From: Clostridiales bacterium | GTDB lineage: Bacteria > Bacillota > Clostridia > Lachnospirales > UBA12420 | Assembly (NCBI GenBank): GCA_003452395.1 | Contig: DMOI01000021.1 | Span: forward strand, 1 to 40,538 | DNA length: 40,538 nt | Direction of reading: 5' to 3' | Position numbers and translations under genes: made by a program | Shown here: positions 15,117-24,048 of the stretch, one piece after another | Layout of the letters: each line of letters opens with the position of its first letter | Numbering within the stretch: position 1 is the stretch's first letter | The notes under the pieces: generated by a model | Database searches by the model: none | Told to the model about the DNA's origin: nothing | Seen by the model: only the letters and a program-made list of their open reading frames with translations

Positions 15117-15632
15117 ATGATTAACGACCTTACTATAAATAAACTTATACTTTTATATATTTTAACTAGAGTAAATGCACCAATTGACAATTCTGAATTA
15201 ATTGATTTTATGATTAAAAACGAATATTCCGATTACTTTAATATTCAGCAATACATGGCTGACCTTTTAAAGTCAAGACTTGTACACAAGATAAATCAAA
15301 ACAGAAAATCTCTATACATGATTACCCCTGATGGTTCTACCGCACTCCAATACTTTACAAATAGAATACCTAAAGATTATGTAGATGTTATGGATGCTTT
15401 TTGTTCTAACATTATGAATAAATATGCTGATTTTACTTTATATAACTCAAAAGTTTCCGAATATACAAAAGATAAGTATCAATTAGAATGCTTTATTACT
15501 AAAAACGAAATTGAGATTTTAAATATAAAAATCCCCGAGCTTTCAAAAGAAAAAGCAAAATACATATCTGAACATTGGAAAAATAATGCTAAGGAAATAT
15601 ATGAATGCATAAAAAACAAGATGGATTTATAA
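15117..15632 (+). CDS. DUF4364 family protein, winged-helix-like putative regulator
   Basis: 171 residues. The N-terminal 75 residues look like a PadR-type winged helix (INKLILLYILTRVNAPI, then a recognition-helix region and MITPDGSTALQYF). The family is widespread in Clostridia, one copy per genome, with unknown targets. Start: ATG at 15117 with GGGGGTG upstream and its own promoter. The gene converges on the XTP pyrophosphatase gene, and the two overlap by 6 bp inside a palindrome that terminates both. Confidence 0.88.
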   Translation: MINDLTINKLILLYILTRVNAPIDNSELIDFMIKNEYSDYFNIQQYMADLLKSRLVHKINQNRKSLYMITPDGSTALQYFTNRIPKDYVDVMDAFCSNIMNKYADFTLYNSKVSEYTKDKYQLECFITKNEIEILNIKIPELSKEKAKYISEHWKNNAKEIYECIKNKMDL

Positions 15633-15641
15633 ATCCATCTT
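15618..15641. terminator. Bidirectional terminator within two overlapping gene ends
   Basis: A perfect 24-bp palindrome (AAGATGGATTTA and its complement), flanked by an A-run on the left and a T-run on the right. It contains the stop codons of both convergent genes. Confidence 0.75.
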
Positions 15642-16223
15642 TGTTTTTATGTACGCCGATAACTCTCTTGCTGCAACAGCCCTACATATCATCCCATCTC
15701 TTTCATCTAATGTTAATTCTGATATCATTCTACCGTCTGATAACTTAAATATGTAATCATATGCATACCCAGTACCTTCTTTTATCTCAGTTGATATTAC
15801 TCCGTGATTAAAGCCTTCAAAAAACAAACATTTTTCTTCGTCCTTATAACATAGTACCGTTTTATAATGTATATTTCTATTTTCTTCATTTTCCATTATT
15901 TCTAATAACTTTTTATTTCTATCCATGGGAGTTCCTTTATGCCACCTGTTAGCTTTCTCTCCAATAAGTTCTAGAAAGGCTTCAACAAAGATTCCCGTAT
16001 CATCTGAAACAACCGCCGCTATATCTAGTTCTTTTTCCTTTATTTCAGCCCAAAATTCCTCTGCTTTTATTCTTGCATTTTCCTCAGGAGTTTTGCCACT
16101 TTCATCAGGATCTATATTTATTTCAACTTCATTTGGTGTTAATAACGTTACTTCCGTATAAGGTAACATTTTTTTTAATTCTCTTAATTTTTCCTTATTA
16201 TTAGATGCTATTAAAATATTCAT
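15627..16223 (-). CDS. XTP/dITP pyrophosphatase (RdgB/HAM1 family), divergent
   Basis: About 198 residues. The N-terminal IASNNKEKLRELKKML is the substrate-binding SxNxxK motif region, SDDTGIFVEAF near residue 70 is the catalytic Asp pair, and TGYAYDYIF near residue 145 replaces the usual GYDPIF. The family removes non-canonical purine nucleoside triphosphates such as XTP and ITP to protect DNA. The altered GYDPIF and the changed region around RWHKG suggest a divergent member, so substrate choice may differ. Start: ATG at 16223, 9 nt after GGAG, rather than the ATG at 16229. It follows the radical-SAM pair on the same strand. Confidence 0.85.
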   Translation of the reverse strand: MNILIASNNKEKLRELKKMLPYTEVTLLTPNEVEINIDPDESGKTPEENARIKAEEFWAEIKEKELDIAAVVSDDTGIFVEAFLELIGEKANRWHKGTPMDRNKKLLEIMENEENRNIHYKTVLCYKDEEKCLFFEGFNHGVISTEIKEGTGYAYDYIFKLSDGRMISELTLDERDGMICRAVAARELSAYIKTKMDL

Positions 16224-16244
16224 GTGCATTCGCTCCTATTGTCT

Positions 16245-16901
16245 TTATATTAAACCCTTAAGCCCTTCTTCATCTCTATAATGCAAATCCTGTCTTTCTA
16301 CATCTATCTTATTCTCATCAAATTCTTCCCCTGCATGTGTATACAAAGCTTCAACTAATAGTTCTATCTTTAGATTTTGCATACTCCCGGTGCTTATTGT
16401 AGCGTGTAAGACATTATCCTGTATCCTTACTTCTACTATATCTTTTTTTATATCAGCTTTTTTGATCCCTGACTTTGTTTCTTTGTCTACCTCTATTGTA
16501 TCTCGGGATGCAAAGCTTTTTGTTACCTCGTCACTTATATTTTTATCAAGTACCACCTTATAACTACCGTACTCCACAAGAGCAGCTACTTTCTTTTCTC
16601 CATCTTTAAGCTTTCTTACCTCTATAATTTTTATTCCCTCTGGTGATACATCATTGAACCTTTGTTTTACTTCATTTTCTAGTATGTCATTTTCAAGTTC
16701 AAAATCCATGTATTCTCCCACACTTGTATGCCCTACAGCCAAAGGCTGTGCAATACTGAATACTTGATGTGGATTGAATCCTTGAGAATATTTAACCCCT
16801 AGCTCTGCTCTATTTATCACACGCTGAATGGAACGCAACAGGTCTAGATGTCCCACAAACTTTACATTATCACCTTTTGTATACTTAGCTCTATATTTCA
16901 T
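16245..16901 (-). CDS. DUF2344 / TIGR03936 radical-SAM-linked protein
   Basis: 218 residues. It matches the family that always accompanies the TIGR03960 radical SAM protein: MKYRAKYTKGDNVKFVGHLDLLRSI at the start (in parts) and SQGFNPHQVFSIAQPLAVG near residue 40. It overlaps no neighbour but lies only 16 bp after the radical SAM gene. The function is unknown; fused versions occur in other bacteria, which indicates a physical complex. In many Clostridia the next gene is ribonuclease G, which is absent here. Confidence 0.93.
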   Translation of the reverse strand: MKYRAKYTKGDNVKFVGHLDLLRSIQRVINRAELGVKYSQGFNPHQVFSIAQPLAVGHTSVGEYMDFELENDILENEVKQRFNDVSPEGIKIIEVRKLKDGEKKVAALVEYGSYKVVLDKNISDEVTKSFASRDTIEVDKETKSGIKKADIKKDIVEVRIQDNVLHATISTGSMQNLKIELLVEALYTHAGEEFDENKIDVERQDLHYRDEEGLKGLI

Positions 16902-16917
16902 TTTATCACATCCTATT

Positions 16918-18783
16918 CTAGTTTTTATTTTTCATCTCACAAACACTATCTCCGTCATCTGTTTTCCAATCTCCACAGCCTGCACACATTTGTTTGCAGT
17001 TTTTGGTTACTTCTTCAAGCTGTGATTTTACTTTTTCACGTAATAGAAATTTCTTACTCACCCCTACATTTATATGATCCCATGGCATTATCTCATCATC
17101 TTCACGTTTTCTGGTGTTATAAAATTCTATAGTCATATTGTTTTCACTAAAAGCTTCTAGCCATTTCTTATAATCAAAATACTCCGACCAAGCCTCCATT
17201 TTCACTCCACTTTTCCACACATCAAATATTACTTTACCTACTTTTCTATCTGCTCTTGTCAATATTCCTTCTATCACGCTCGTCTTTGCATCGTGGTATC
17301 TGTAGGTAGCTTGTTTCACTTGTCTCAGTGCACCTTTTAGTATTCTTTGCTTTCTTTCAAACTCTTCGTACGTATTTTGGCTTTCCCACTGAAATGCAGT
17401 ATTGTGTTTTGGAACGAAGCAAGATGCGCTTACATTCACGCTTATCCCATTTGCACGTTTATCTTTGGGTACTTTGAAATATTCACCCACTATCTTTTTG
17501 GTAAGCTCTGCAATACCTACTATATCCTCATCCGTCTCACCCGGTAGCCCCATCATAAAATATAGTTTTACCCTATTCCATCCGCCTTCAAACGCTAGTC
17601 TACATCCTGATAGTATTTCTTCCTCAGATATACCTTTATTTATTATATCTCTCATTCTTTGTGTTCCTGCCTCAGGTGCAAATGTTAGTCCACTTTTTCT
17701 TACTTCCTGTAATCTATTCATAAGTTCGAGTGAAAACTCATCTACCCTAAGTGAAGGTAATGAAAGGCTTATATGATCTTTACTATACTTGTCCATTATT
17801 CTATTTGTAAGTTCATTAAGACCTTCATAATCACTCGTGCTCAGCGAAACAAGTGATATCTCTTCAAAACCTGTATTTCTCACCTGTACCTCAAGCTGCT
17901 TCATCAAAGTGTCTACTGTCTTACTCCTAATCGGCCTATACATAAGCCCTGGGTTACAAAACCTACATCCCCTTATACATCCTCTAAAAACTTCTAGTGT
18001 TACCCTATTATGTACTGTTTCTAAAAAAGGTACGATAGGTTTATCTGAAAAATATGATGTGTTGAGATCAGCTACAAACACCCTATTTACAACTGGCTTT
18101 GCATTTTCATTTATTACATTTATACTTTTTACCGTACCGTCTACATTATAATCCACATCATAAAAAGCTGGCACGTATATTCCATCTATATTAGCTATTT
18201 TCTCTAAAAATTCTTTTCGCTTCCCACCATTTTTTTTATGTTTTTTATACATATCAAATATTTCATTATATTTTACTTCTCCATCGCCTATATAAAAATA
18301 ATCTATAAAATCAGCCATAGGTTCAGGATTATTGACACAAGGCCCACCCGCACATACTATCGGCTCATCTTCTCCCCTATCCTTGCTATATAATGAAACA
18401 CCAGACAAATCAAGTATATTTAAAACATTTGTATAACACATTTCATACAGAAAGCTAAACCCAAGAAAATCGAAGTTTCTCACTTCATCTTGAGTCTCGA
18501 GTGTACATAATTTTATATCATTCTCTCTCATTTTCGCTTCCATATCAGTCCATGGTGCAAACACTCGCTCACAATATATATCTTTTCGTGCATTATACAT
18601 CCCATATAATATTTGTAATCCTAGATGTGACATGCCTATGTCATAAACATCTGGAAAACACAAAGCAAAACGTATATCCACATCCTCCGGATTTTTCACA
18701 ACCATATTGTACTCGCCACCCGTATATCTCACTGGCTTTTCTACTTGTTTTAATATATAATCAGGTACCATTCTTTTTTTCAT
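16918..18783 (-). CDS. TIGR03960 family radical SAM protein (B12-binding-domain type)
   Basis: 621 residues. An N-terminal region with FPDVYDIGMSHLGLQILYG resembles the cobalamin-binding-like domain of such proteins. The radical SAM cluster motif CIRGCRFC is near residue 270, followed by SLPSLRVDEF and FAPEAGTQRMRDIINKG, typical of this family. The C terminus has a Cys-rich tail (CKQMCAGCGDW). It is predicted to cleave S-adenosylmethionine at a 4Fe-4S cluster; the substrate is unknown, with an RNA-modification role often suspected from its usual link to RNase G and ribosomal protein genes. Start: ATG at 18783 with AGGAG 6 nt upstream. Confidence 0.94.
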   Translation of the reverse strand: MKKRMVPDYILKQVEKPVRYTGGEYNMVVKNPEDVDIRFALCFPDVYDIGMSHLGLQILYGMYNARKDIYCERVFAPWTDMEAKMRENDIKLCTLETQDEVRNFDFLGFSFLYEMCYTNVLNILDLSGVSLYSKDRGEDEPIVCAGGPCVNNPEPMADFIDYFYIGDGEVKYNEIFDMYKKHKKNGGKRKEFLEKIANIDGIYVPAFYDVDYNVDGTVKSINVINENAKPVVNRVFVADLNTSYFSDKPIVPFLETVHNRVTLEVFRGCIRGCRFCNPGLMYRPIRSKTVDTLMKQLEVQVRNTGFEEISLVSLSTSDYEGLNELTNRIMDKYSKDHISLSLPSLRVDEFSLELMNRLQEVRKSGLTFAPEAGTQRMRDIINKGISEEEILSGCRLAFEGGWNRVKLYFMMGLPGETDEDIVGIAELTKKIVGEYFKVPKDKRANGISVNVSASCFVPKHNTAFQWESQNTYEEFERKQRILKGALRQVKQATYRYHDAKTSVIEGILTRADRKVGKVIFDVWKSGVKMEAWSEYFDYKKWLEAFSENNMTIEFYNTRKREDDEIMPWDHINVGVSKKFLLREKVKSQLEEVTKNCKQMCAGCGDWKTDDGDSVCEMKNKN

Positions 18784-18802
18784 ACATTTCTCCTTTAAAA
18801 TA

Positions 18803-18854
18803 AAAAATACTTGTGTTTATTATAACAGATATTATAATAAACACAAGTATTTTT
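18803..18854. terminator. Long perfect hairpin terminator
   Basis: A 23-bp perfect stem (18803-18825 with 18832-18854) and 6-nt loop, A-run on one side and T-run on the other. It ends transcription from the small gene upstream (minus strand) and isolates the radical-SAM operon. Confidence 0.85.
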
Positions 18855-18901
18855 CAAGATAGATTATCTCTTTTTGTTTTACACACAATTTTCACACATT
18901 T

Positions 18902-19363
18902 TTATTGTTCAAAGTATGCCTTAACATCTTCCATTGCTTGCTCAAAAGACCCGTCTTCTTCCATATCCTTTAGCTTAACCGCATCTCTTAGCACATCTAT
19001 TTTTTCTATATCACACTCAGGCTCATTTTGATTTCTAACAAATGCTAACATTATATCAATATTTTCAGGGAGCTTCTGTGTGTTACGCAAATTGTAAAGA
19101 ATATAATTTGTTATTAACTCATCGGCTTTTAAATCAATCTTGCCATAAATTTCTACTTCCTTCAAATTTTCTTTTATTTCTTCAAAATATTCAGCAATTA
19201 CTTCAGACAAACTACTATACTGGGAGTTTGTCTGACCAGTACCCTTCACATTTATAAATATTTCAAGTGTCTCATTTGTATATAGTTTTAATATTATACT
19301 TCTTTCTTTCGTATTCTGTTTTATCATTCCATTTTCTCTTAAAAATTTATAGTTAATATCCAT
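18902..19363 (-). CDS. Hypothetical protein, 153 aa
   Basis: No family recognised. Acidic, soluble, mixed alpha/beta in appearance, with a C-terminal helix-rich part ending in EQAMEDVKAYFEQ and no membrane segments or Cys clusters. Start: ATG at 19363 with GAGGGG 7 nt upstream, better than the upstream in-frame start at 19378 which would precede the ribosome site. It lies 53 bp after the stop of the first DHH-like paralogue on the same strand and may share its transcript; a strong terminator follows it. That neighbourhood is the only clue to its role. Confidence 0.75.
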   Translation of the reverse strand: MDINYKFLRENGMIKQNTKERSIILKLYTNETLEIFINVKGTGQTNSQYSSLSEVIAEYFEEIKENLKEVEIYGKIDLKADELITNYILYNLRNTQKLPENIDIMLAFVRNQNEPECDIEKIDVLRDAVKLKDMEEDGSFEQAMEDVKAYFEQ

Positions 19364-19416
19364 TTTATCACCCCTCATGTAGGTAGATGTTTTTTAGCTC
19401 TAACTACTTGGTAAAC

Positions 19417-20787
19417 TTAGCATACATATCCTATTCCATGATAGTCACAAGCTATATCGGTTGGTATTTGGTATGTAGCATCAACATCTTCTTGCATTTT
19501 TTCTTTATCAGACGTTTCTAAACACTCTTCACCACTTAACACTCCGTAAAAATTATTTATTAATCCTTCTGTTTCATTTTTACCGATATTATAAGGATTT
19601 TTCAAATAGCTATTTAGTAATTCTACAACTACATCGTATGGAACAGCATCACCTGGAATGACAAACTTATATCCCGTTGCGCTACCATCATTTCCATGTC
19701 TATTTACTCCTGTATCATTATCTGAATTAGGTATAAGTCCCTCATTGCCATTTAAATTCCCGCCCTTGCTTTTATGGTACATTCTACCTGCAACATCTCT
19801 TGCTTCAAATACTTTCCCAATATGTCCCAGACAAACTTCTTTACCATCATAATCGGCTGAATCTGGATTTATACAAATACTTGATATATGTTGAGTAATT
19901 CTATTATTTCCTCGCTCATTCACTGCTGAATTATACATGATACCATCATAACCATGCATACTTGCCCACATATTTAAGAACATCGGTTTTTTTCCATTTA
20001 ACTTGCCTAAATCCAGAATGTTAAATTCCTTTTTCGATAATTTAGTTATATCACTTGATAATGGTAATCTAAGTGCTTTAACATCTGCTTCTGTGTATTT
20101 TTCTACTAATGCTATATATTTTCTAAGATCATCTTTTATAAATTCTACCTGTGTTTTATATGGGTGGTCCACTTCAAATATCCTAGGATCTTCCCAGGAA
20201 ATCTTCTCACCTGTGAATTTCTCTATCTTATAAATTCTTTCACTTACATATTCTATTAACTTAAACCCATTTTCTAAAATCTTAAGATTTTTGTCTTCAC
20301 CCTTTTTAAAATTAAGTGTTTTAGAAAAAACAGACATTATGAGACTTACACTATCTAAGTTATTAATATCGTATTTTATCTTTGCTTGGTCAACCTTACC
20401 AACATAATCCACCATACTTTCACAATTTGGCGGTAATTTACCATACTTAGCTATATATTGTACCATATATATACTTGCAATACAGTCTGGATCTGGATTT
20501 TCATGTCCTTGTACAGTTATCTCTTCAAATCCATCTATATAATTTTTTAACTCTTCAAATTTTTCCTGTATAATTGAAGCTGCACAAGAATACTTTATTG
20601 CATCTTCTCCGCACAATTGATGATGATCACATAATCCTTCTGCTACATTTAATTTATTACCTGTATCTACAACTACTACACCCTTTTTAGGTCCCAAGGT
20701 TTCGCCTTTTTTAATGCATTCACAATTAACATTAATTTCCTTGCTAGCTTCCTGGGTATTATCGTAATGTCTGATAGATTGCCCCAT
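19417..20787 (-). CDS. DHH-phosphoesterase-like protein with permuted motifs (paralogue 1)
   Basis: About 456 residues. VVVVDTGNKL followed by CDHHQ (near residues 38-60) looks like motifs II and III of DHH-superfamily phosphoesterases. VQGHENPDPDCIASIYM (near residue 95), which looks like motif I, comes AFTER them, and DYVGKVDQ follows. In canonical DHH proteins motif I is first, so the order here is circularly permuted. The C-terminal half has conserved motifs GNDGSATG and VIPGDAVPYD that I cannot place. Metal-dependent hydrolysis of a phosphodiester or polyphosphate is a reasonable guess. Start: ATG at 20787, about 8 nt after AGGTGA. Its paralogue lies immediately upstream. Confidence 0.8.
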   Translation of the reverse strand: MGQSIRHYDNTQEASKEINVNCECIKKGETLGPKKGVVVVDTGNKLNVAEGLCDHHQLCGEDAIKYSCAASIIQEKFEELKNYIDGFEEITVQGHENPDPDCIASIYMVQYIAKYGKLPPNCESMVDYVGKVDQAKIKYDINNLDSVSLIMSVFSKTLNFKKGEDKNLKILENGFKLIEYVSERIYKIEKFTGEKISWEDPRIFEVDHPYKTQVEFIKDDLRKYIALVEKYTEADVKALRLPLSSDITKLSKKEFNILDLGKLNGKKPMFLNMWASMHGYDGIMYNSAVNERGNNRITQHISSICINPDSADYDGKEVCLGHIGKVFEARDVAGRMYHKSKGGNLNGNEGLIPNSDNDTGVNRHGNDGSATGYKFVIPGDAVPYDVVVELLNSYLKNPYNIGKNETEGLINNFYGVLSGEECLETSDKEKMQEDVDATYQIPTDIACDYHGIGYVC

Positions 20788-20932
20788 AGTAATCATCACC
20801 TTTCGGCTCTTTTCAATATATTATATACCATTTTTTTACATTTGTCAATTTTTTTTGCAATTTTATATATAATTACATATAATCTGTTATTAACTAATCC
20901 TCTTTTAAATCAGTATGCATAAATAACTGCTT

Positions 20933-22309
20933 TTAAACTACACATTCATCATATTCCACACCTACATCTATTGGTTCATTACAACATGGTATATCTTCTA
21001 AATCATTAGCGTACGTTGGTATTTGTTCAACCAATTCTAAATAGTTTTCGACACTATGTCCTTCCTTAAGTATCTCTAGTGATGTTTCTGCTTCTACCTC
21101 ATCTATAATATAAGGTGATTTCCAATATATTTTCATGCATCGTGTAAGAATATCATATGGCACAACATTACCTGGAATAACAATGTTATGCCCAGTTGCA
21201 CTACCATCATTCCCTTTTCTGGCGTATCCTGTGAAGTAATTTAAATCAGGAATAAGTTCCTCACCTTTTTTAAATTCCCCTTTATTTTCTGCATGTTGGA
21301 GTCTCAAATAAACATCTATTATTTCTACTAGCCTCCCCAAATGTCCAAAGCAAACATCCTTTCCATTATAATCCTTTGCATCTGGGTTTAGGTAAATACC
21401 TGAAACATGTTTATCCAGTCTCTTTTTGTTTCCTCGGCGCTTCTCTACAAGATTATAAACAATTCCATCCCATTTTTCCATGTATGCCCACATACTTAGA
21501 AACATTGGGCTTTCTCCAGTGATCTTTCCTAGATCCAGAATACTAAACTCTTTTTCAGACAATTGAGCAATATCATCCGATAAAGGCAACCTAAACTTTT
21601 TCACTGCGTTGTTTTGTTCCATAGCCTTTGCCGTTAATAATTTATACTTTTCATAATCTTTTTTTATAAATTCTACTTGTTTTGTATACGGGTGTTCTCC
21701 TGCAAATATTCTAGGATCATCCCATGAAATCTCATCATTTGTAGATTGTTCTAGCTCTGCAACCCTTTTATTTACATATTCTATTAATCCACAACCACTC
21801 TCTAAGATTTGAAGATCCTTATCATTATTGTTATCAAAATCAAGAGTTTGTGAAAAAGCAGACATTATGGAACTTATATTTGCGATGTTTTCAAGCTTAT
21901 ACTTTAACTTTCCCTGATCAACTATGCTAGCATAATCCACCATTTTTTCACATTTTGGAGGCAACTCACCATGTTCAAGCATATACTTCATCATATATAT
22001 ACTTATAATACAATCTGTATCTGGGTTTTTATGTCCATTAATTATTACTTTTTTTGCTCCTTCTACATATCTAAGAAACTTTTTGTAATTTTTCATTATT
22101 ATTTTAGCTGCACAGGGATTTTCCTCTATATCCTCTTTACTTATATATTGATGATGATCAAAGTATCCAGAATCCGGATCACATCTATTACCTGTATCTG
22201 CAAATACCGTTACAGTTCCATCTTTTCCTATTCCTCCATCTTCTGCTTTTATTGTGTAGCCCCTTTTAGCAAATGTGACTTCGCAATCATTATATGTAAT
22301 AAATGACAT
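20933..22309 (-). CDS. DHH-phosphoesterase-like protein with permuted motifs (paralogue 2)
   Basis: 458 residues, clearly homologous over its whole length to the preceding entry. It keeps the motif order: FADTGN then FDHHQ near residues 30-50, then INGHKNPDTDCIISIYM near residue 95 and DYASIVDQ. It also keeps LPLSDDIAQLSEKEFSILDLGK and GNDGSATG in the C-terminal half. The presumed metal ligands (Asp, His, His and His-x-Asn-Pro-Asp-x-Asp) are kept in both copies, which argues for enzymatic function in both. No signal peptide, so cytoplasmic. Start: ATG with GGTGGTG 5 nt upstream. A small RNA gene with its own terminator lies upstream. Confidence 0.8.
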   Translation of the reverse strand: MSFITYNDCEVTFAKRGYTIKAEDGGIGKDGTVTVFADTGNRCDPDSGYFDHHQYISKEDIEENPCAAKIIMKNYKKFLRYVEGAKKVIINGHKNPDTDCIISIYMMKYMLEHGELPPKCEKMVDYASIVDQGKLKYKLENIANISSIMSAFSQTLDFDNNNDKDLQILESGCGLIEYVNKRVAELEQSTNDEISWDDPRIFAGEHPYTKQVEFIKKDYEKYKLLTAKAMEQNNAVKKFRLPLSDDIAQLSEKEFSILDLGKITGESPMFLSMWAYMEKWDGIVYNLVEKRRGNKKRLDKHVSGIYLNPDAKDYNGKDVCFGHLGRLVEIIDVYLRLQHAENKGEFKKGEELIPDLNYFTGYARKGNDGSATGHNIVIPGNVVPYDILTRCMKIYWKSPYIIDEVEAETSLEILKEGHSVENYLELVEQIPTYANDLEDIPCCNEPIDVGVEYDECVV

Positions 22310-22481
22310 TTGATCACCACCCTTCTTTTCTTTATAATTTATTATATACTATCTTTTTATATTTGTTAAATACGTTAATTATGTTAACTTTTTACATTAT
22401 TTTTATCTTATATGATTGTAAGTGGATATTTCTGTTCTTATTTTATTGCCTCAAATTGAATATTATTAATTTTAAAATAAC

Positions 22482-22594
22482 AAAAAAATCCAATCTAAAA
22501 AAGTCTGTTACGACTCCAAGATTGGATTTTCCAAGTTTGTGTAGCTTTTTGCCTGTACCGCTAATTTTTGTTTAGGTACACTCGTAAATTTATT
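22482..22594 (-). ncRNA. Unidentified small RNA (~115 nt)
   Basis: A perfect consensus promoter (22601-22629) and a hairpin plus T-run (22485-22530) bound a short transcript. Its 5' part can form a hairpin closed by TGTACC/GGTACA, and the terminator hairpin itself carries an inner AGTC/GACT stem. It contains no credible reading frame. It may be an independent small RNA or a riboswitch-like leader that ends about 170 bp before paralogue 2; I recognise no riboswitch class. Confidence 0.5.
22485..22530 (-). terminator. Terminator of the ~115-nt RNA
   Basis: AAAATCCAATCT (22485-22496) and AGATTGGATTTT (22519-22530) form a perfect 12-bp stem; seven T follow on the minus strand. Confidence 0.8.
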
Positions 22595-22600
22595 GTTTAC

Positions 22601-22629
22601 ATTATACTATATAATTTTATAATTGTCAA
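22601..22629 (-). promoter_or_regulatory. Consensus sigma-A promoter for the ~115-nt RNA
   Basis: TTGACA (22624-22629), 17 bp, TATAAT (22601-22606) on the minus strand, an exact consensus match. Confidence 0.8.
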
Positions 22630-22763
22630 TACCCAAATATAATTTATTACTTTTTTGTAATATTATGTAGTATTTTTTGTACGGTCAAGCATAGCTTATT
22701 TAATATTTAGTGTTCTTTATAATGTATCTTATTTTTCTAGCCACTAAGTTTACCTCATACACT

Positions 22764-24002
22764 TTACTTTATCTTATCCATATAATCCTTAGCCATTTGT
22801 TCTAGCTTATTTCCACCATATTCATAATAAACCACATCTTTAATTATATCCGGTAAATATTGTTGCTCTATATAATTATTAGAGTACGCATGAGGATATT
22901 TATACTTTGGCTCTATAAAATTGGTATTTTTCAGATGTCTTGGTATCTCCCCAATTTCTTTAGTATCCAAATCTGCCATAGCTTTATCTAGTGCCATATA
23001 GGCTGAGTTTGATTTTGGGGCAGTAGCTAGGAGTATCGTAGCCTCAGCTAATGGTATTCGTGCCTCTGGAAAACCAAGCTCCTTGGCTGAATCAGTGCAC
23101 GCTTTAACGACTGTTATTGCACTAGGGTATGCGAGACCTATGTCTTCACAGGCTATGACTTGTAATCTCCTACATATAGATAGTAAATCCTCTGCTTTTA
23201 TAAGTCTAGCGAGATAGTGAATAGCAGCATTTGAATCAGAACCTCTTATCGATTTTTGGAATGCACTTAATATATCGTAGTGACTATCTCCGTTTTTATC
23301 GTAGTTAAGATATTTTTTGTTTACATAGTCTTCAAGTATGCTCACATTTAGATTCACGTTACCTATTTCATCTTTTGCACAAAGGCATGCAAGCTCTATT
23401 ATATTTATAGCTCGCCTTGCATCTCCCCCACTCATATCTGCTATGTAGCCTATAACGTCCTCATTATATGAAACTTGTTTATACATGTCTTTTTCTTGTA
23501 GCTTCGCAAACATTAGTTTTGCAAGCTTTTCAATGTCAATTTTGTTCAGGTTCTTAAATTCAAAAACCATAGAACGACTAAGTATTGCCTTATATACGTA
23601 CTGATACGGGTTTTCTGTAGTACTTGCTATCAGTGTTATCTTACCATTTTCTATATATTCAAGTAAAGATTGTTGTTGTTTCTTATTAAAATTTTGAATT
23701 TCATCTAAATAAAGTAATATTCCATTCATAGTATGTAAGCTATCCATGTCATCCACTATAGCCCTTATGTCTTTTACTGATGCATTTGTAGCATTCAACT
23801 TATATAATTTTTTATTAGTTCTACTAGCAATTATATTAGCAATTGTAGTCTTACCTACCCCTGGAGGTCCATAAAAAATCATATTCACTTCTCTACCCGC
23901 CTCAATTATACGTCTCAGCGGTTTACCATTTGCTATCAGGTGTTCTTGCCCTACCACATCTGAAAGACTCTCAGGTCTAAATTTATCTGCTAACGGTTGC
24001 AT
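22764..24002 (-). CDS. rarA: RarA/MgsA-type AAA+ ATPase, replication-fork maintenance
   Basis: About 412 residues, the usual family length. Starts MQPLADKFRPESLSDVVGQEHL as in RarA. Walker A is GPPGVGKTT near residue 46, Walker B LYLDEI near residue 98, sensor 1 ASTTENP near 125, and arginine-rich sensor 2 GGDARRAIN near 190. The C-terminal tetramerisation domain contains ARIPLAEATILLATAPKSN. RarA (MgsA, WRIP1 homologue) acts at stalled forks with SSB. Start: ATG at 24002, 9 nt after AGGAG, rather than the in-frame TTG at 24011. It stands just downstream of the type III toxin-antitoxin locus. Confidence 0.96.
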   Translation of the reverse strand: MQPLADKFRPESLSDVVGQEHLIANGKPLRRIIEAGREVNMIFYGPPGVGKTTIANIIASRTNKKLYKLNATNASVKDIRAIVDDMDSLHTMNGILLYLDEIQNFNKKQQQSLLEYIENGKITLIASTTENPYQYVYKAILSRSMVFEFKNLNKIDIEKLAKLMFAKLQEKDMYKQVSYNEDVIGYIADMSGGDARRAINIIELACLCAKDEIGNVNLNVSILEDYVNKKYLNYDKNGDSHYDILSAFQKSIRGSDSNAAIHYLARLIKAEDLLSICRRLQVIACEDIGLAYPSAITVVKACTDSAKELGFPEARIPLAEATILLATAPKSNSAYMALDKAMADLDTKEIGEIPRHLKNTNFIEPKYKYPHAYSNNYIEQQYLPDIIKDVVYYEYGGNKLEQMAKDYMDKIK

Positions 24003-24048
24003 ATGAATCAACTCCTGTTTTATTATCCAAGGTTACAACTAGTAGATT

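Noticed and set aside
22303..22575. Plus-strand reading frame of about 90 codons
   Set aside because: It overlaps the small RNA gene and the start of paralogue 2 in antisense and has no start signals.
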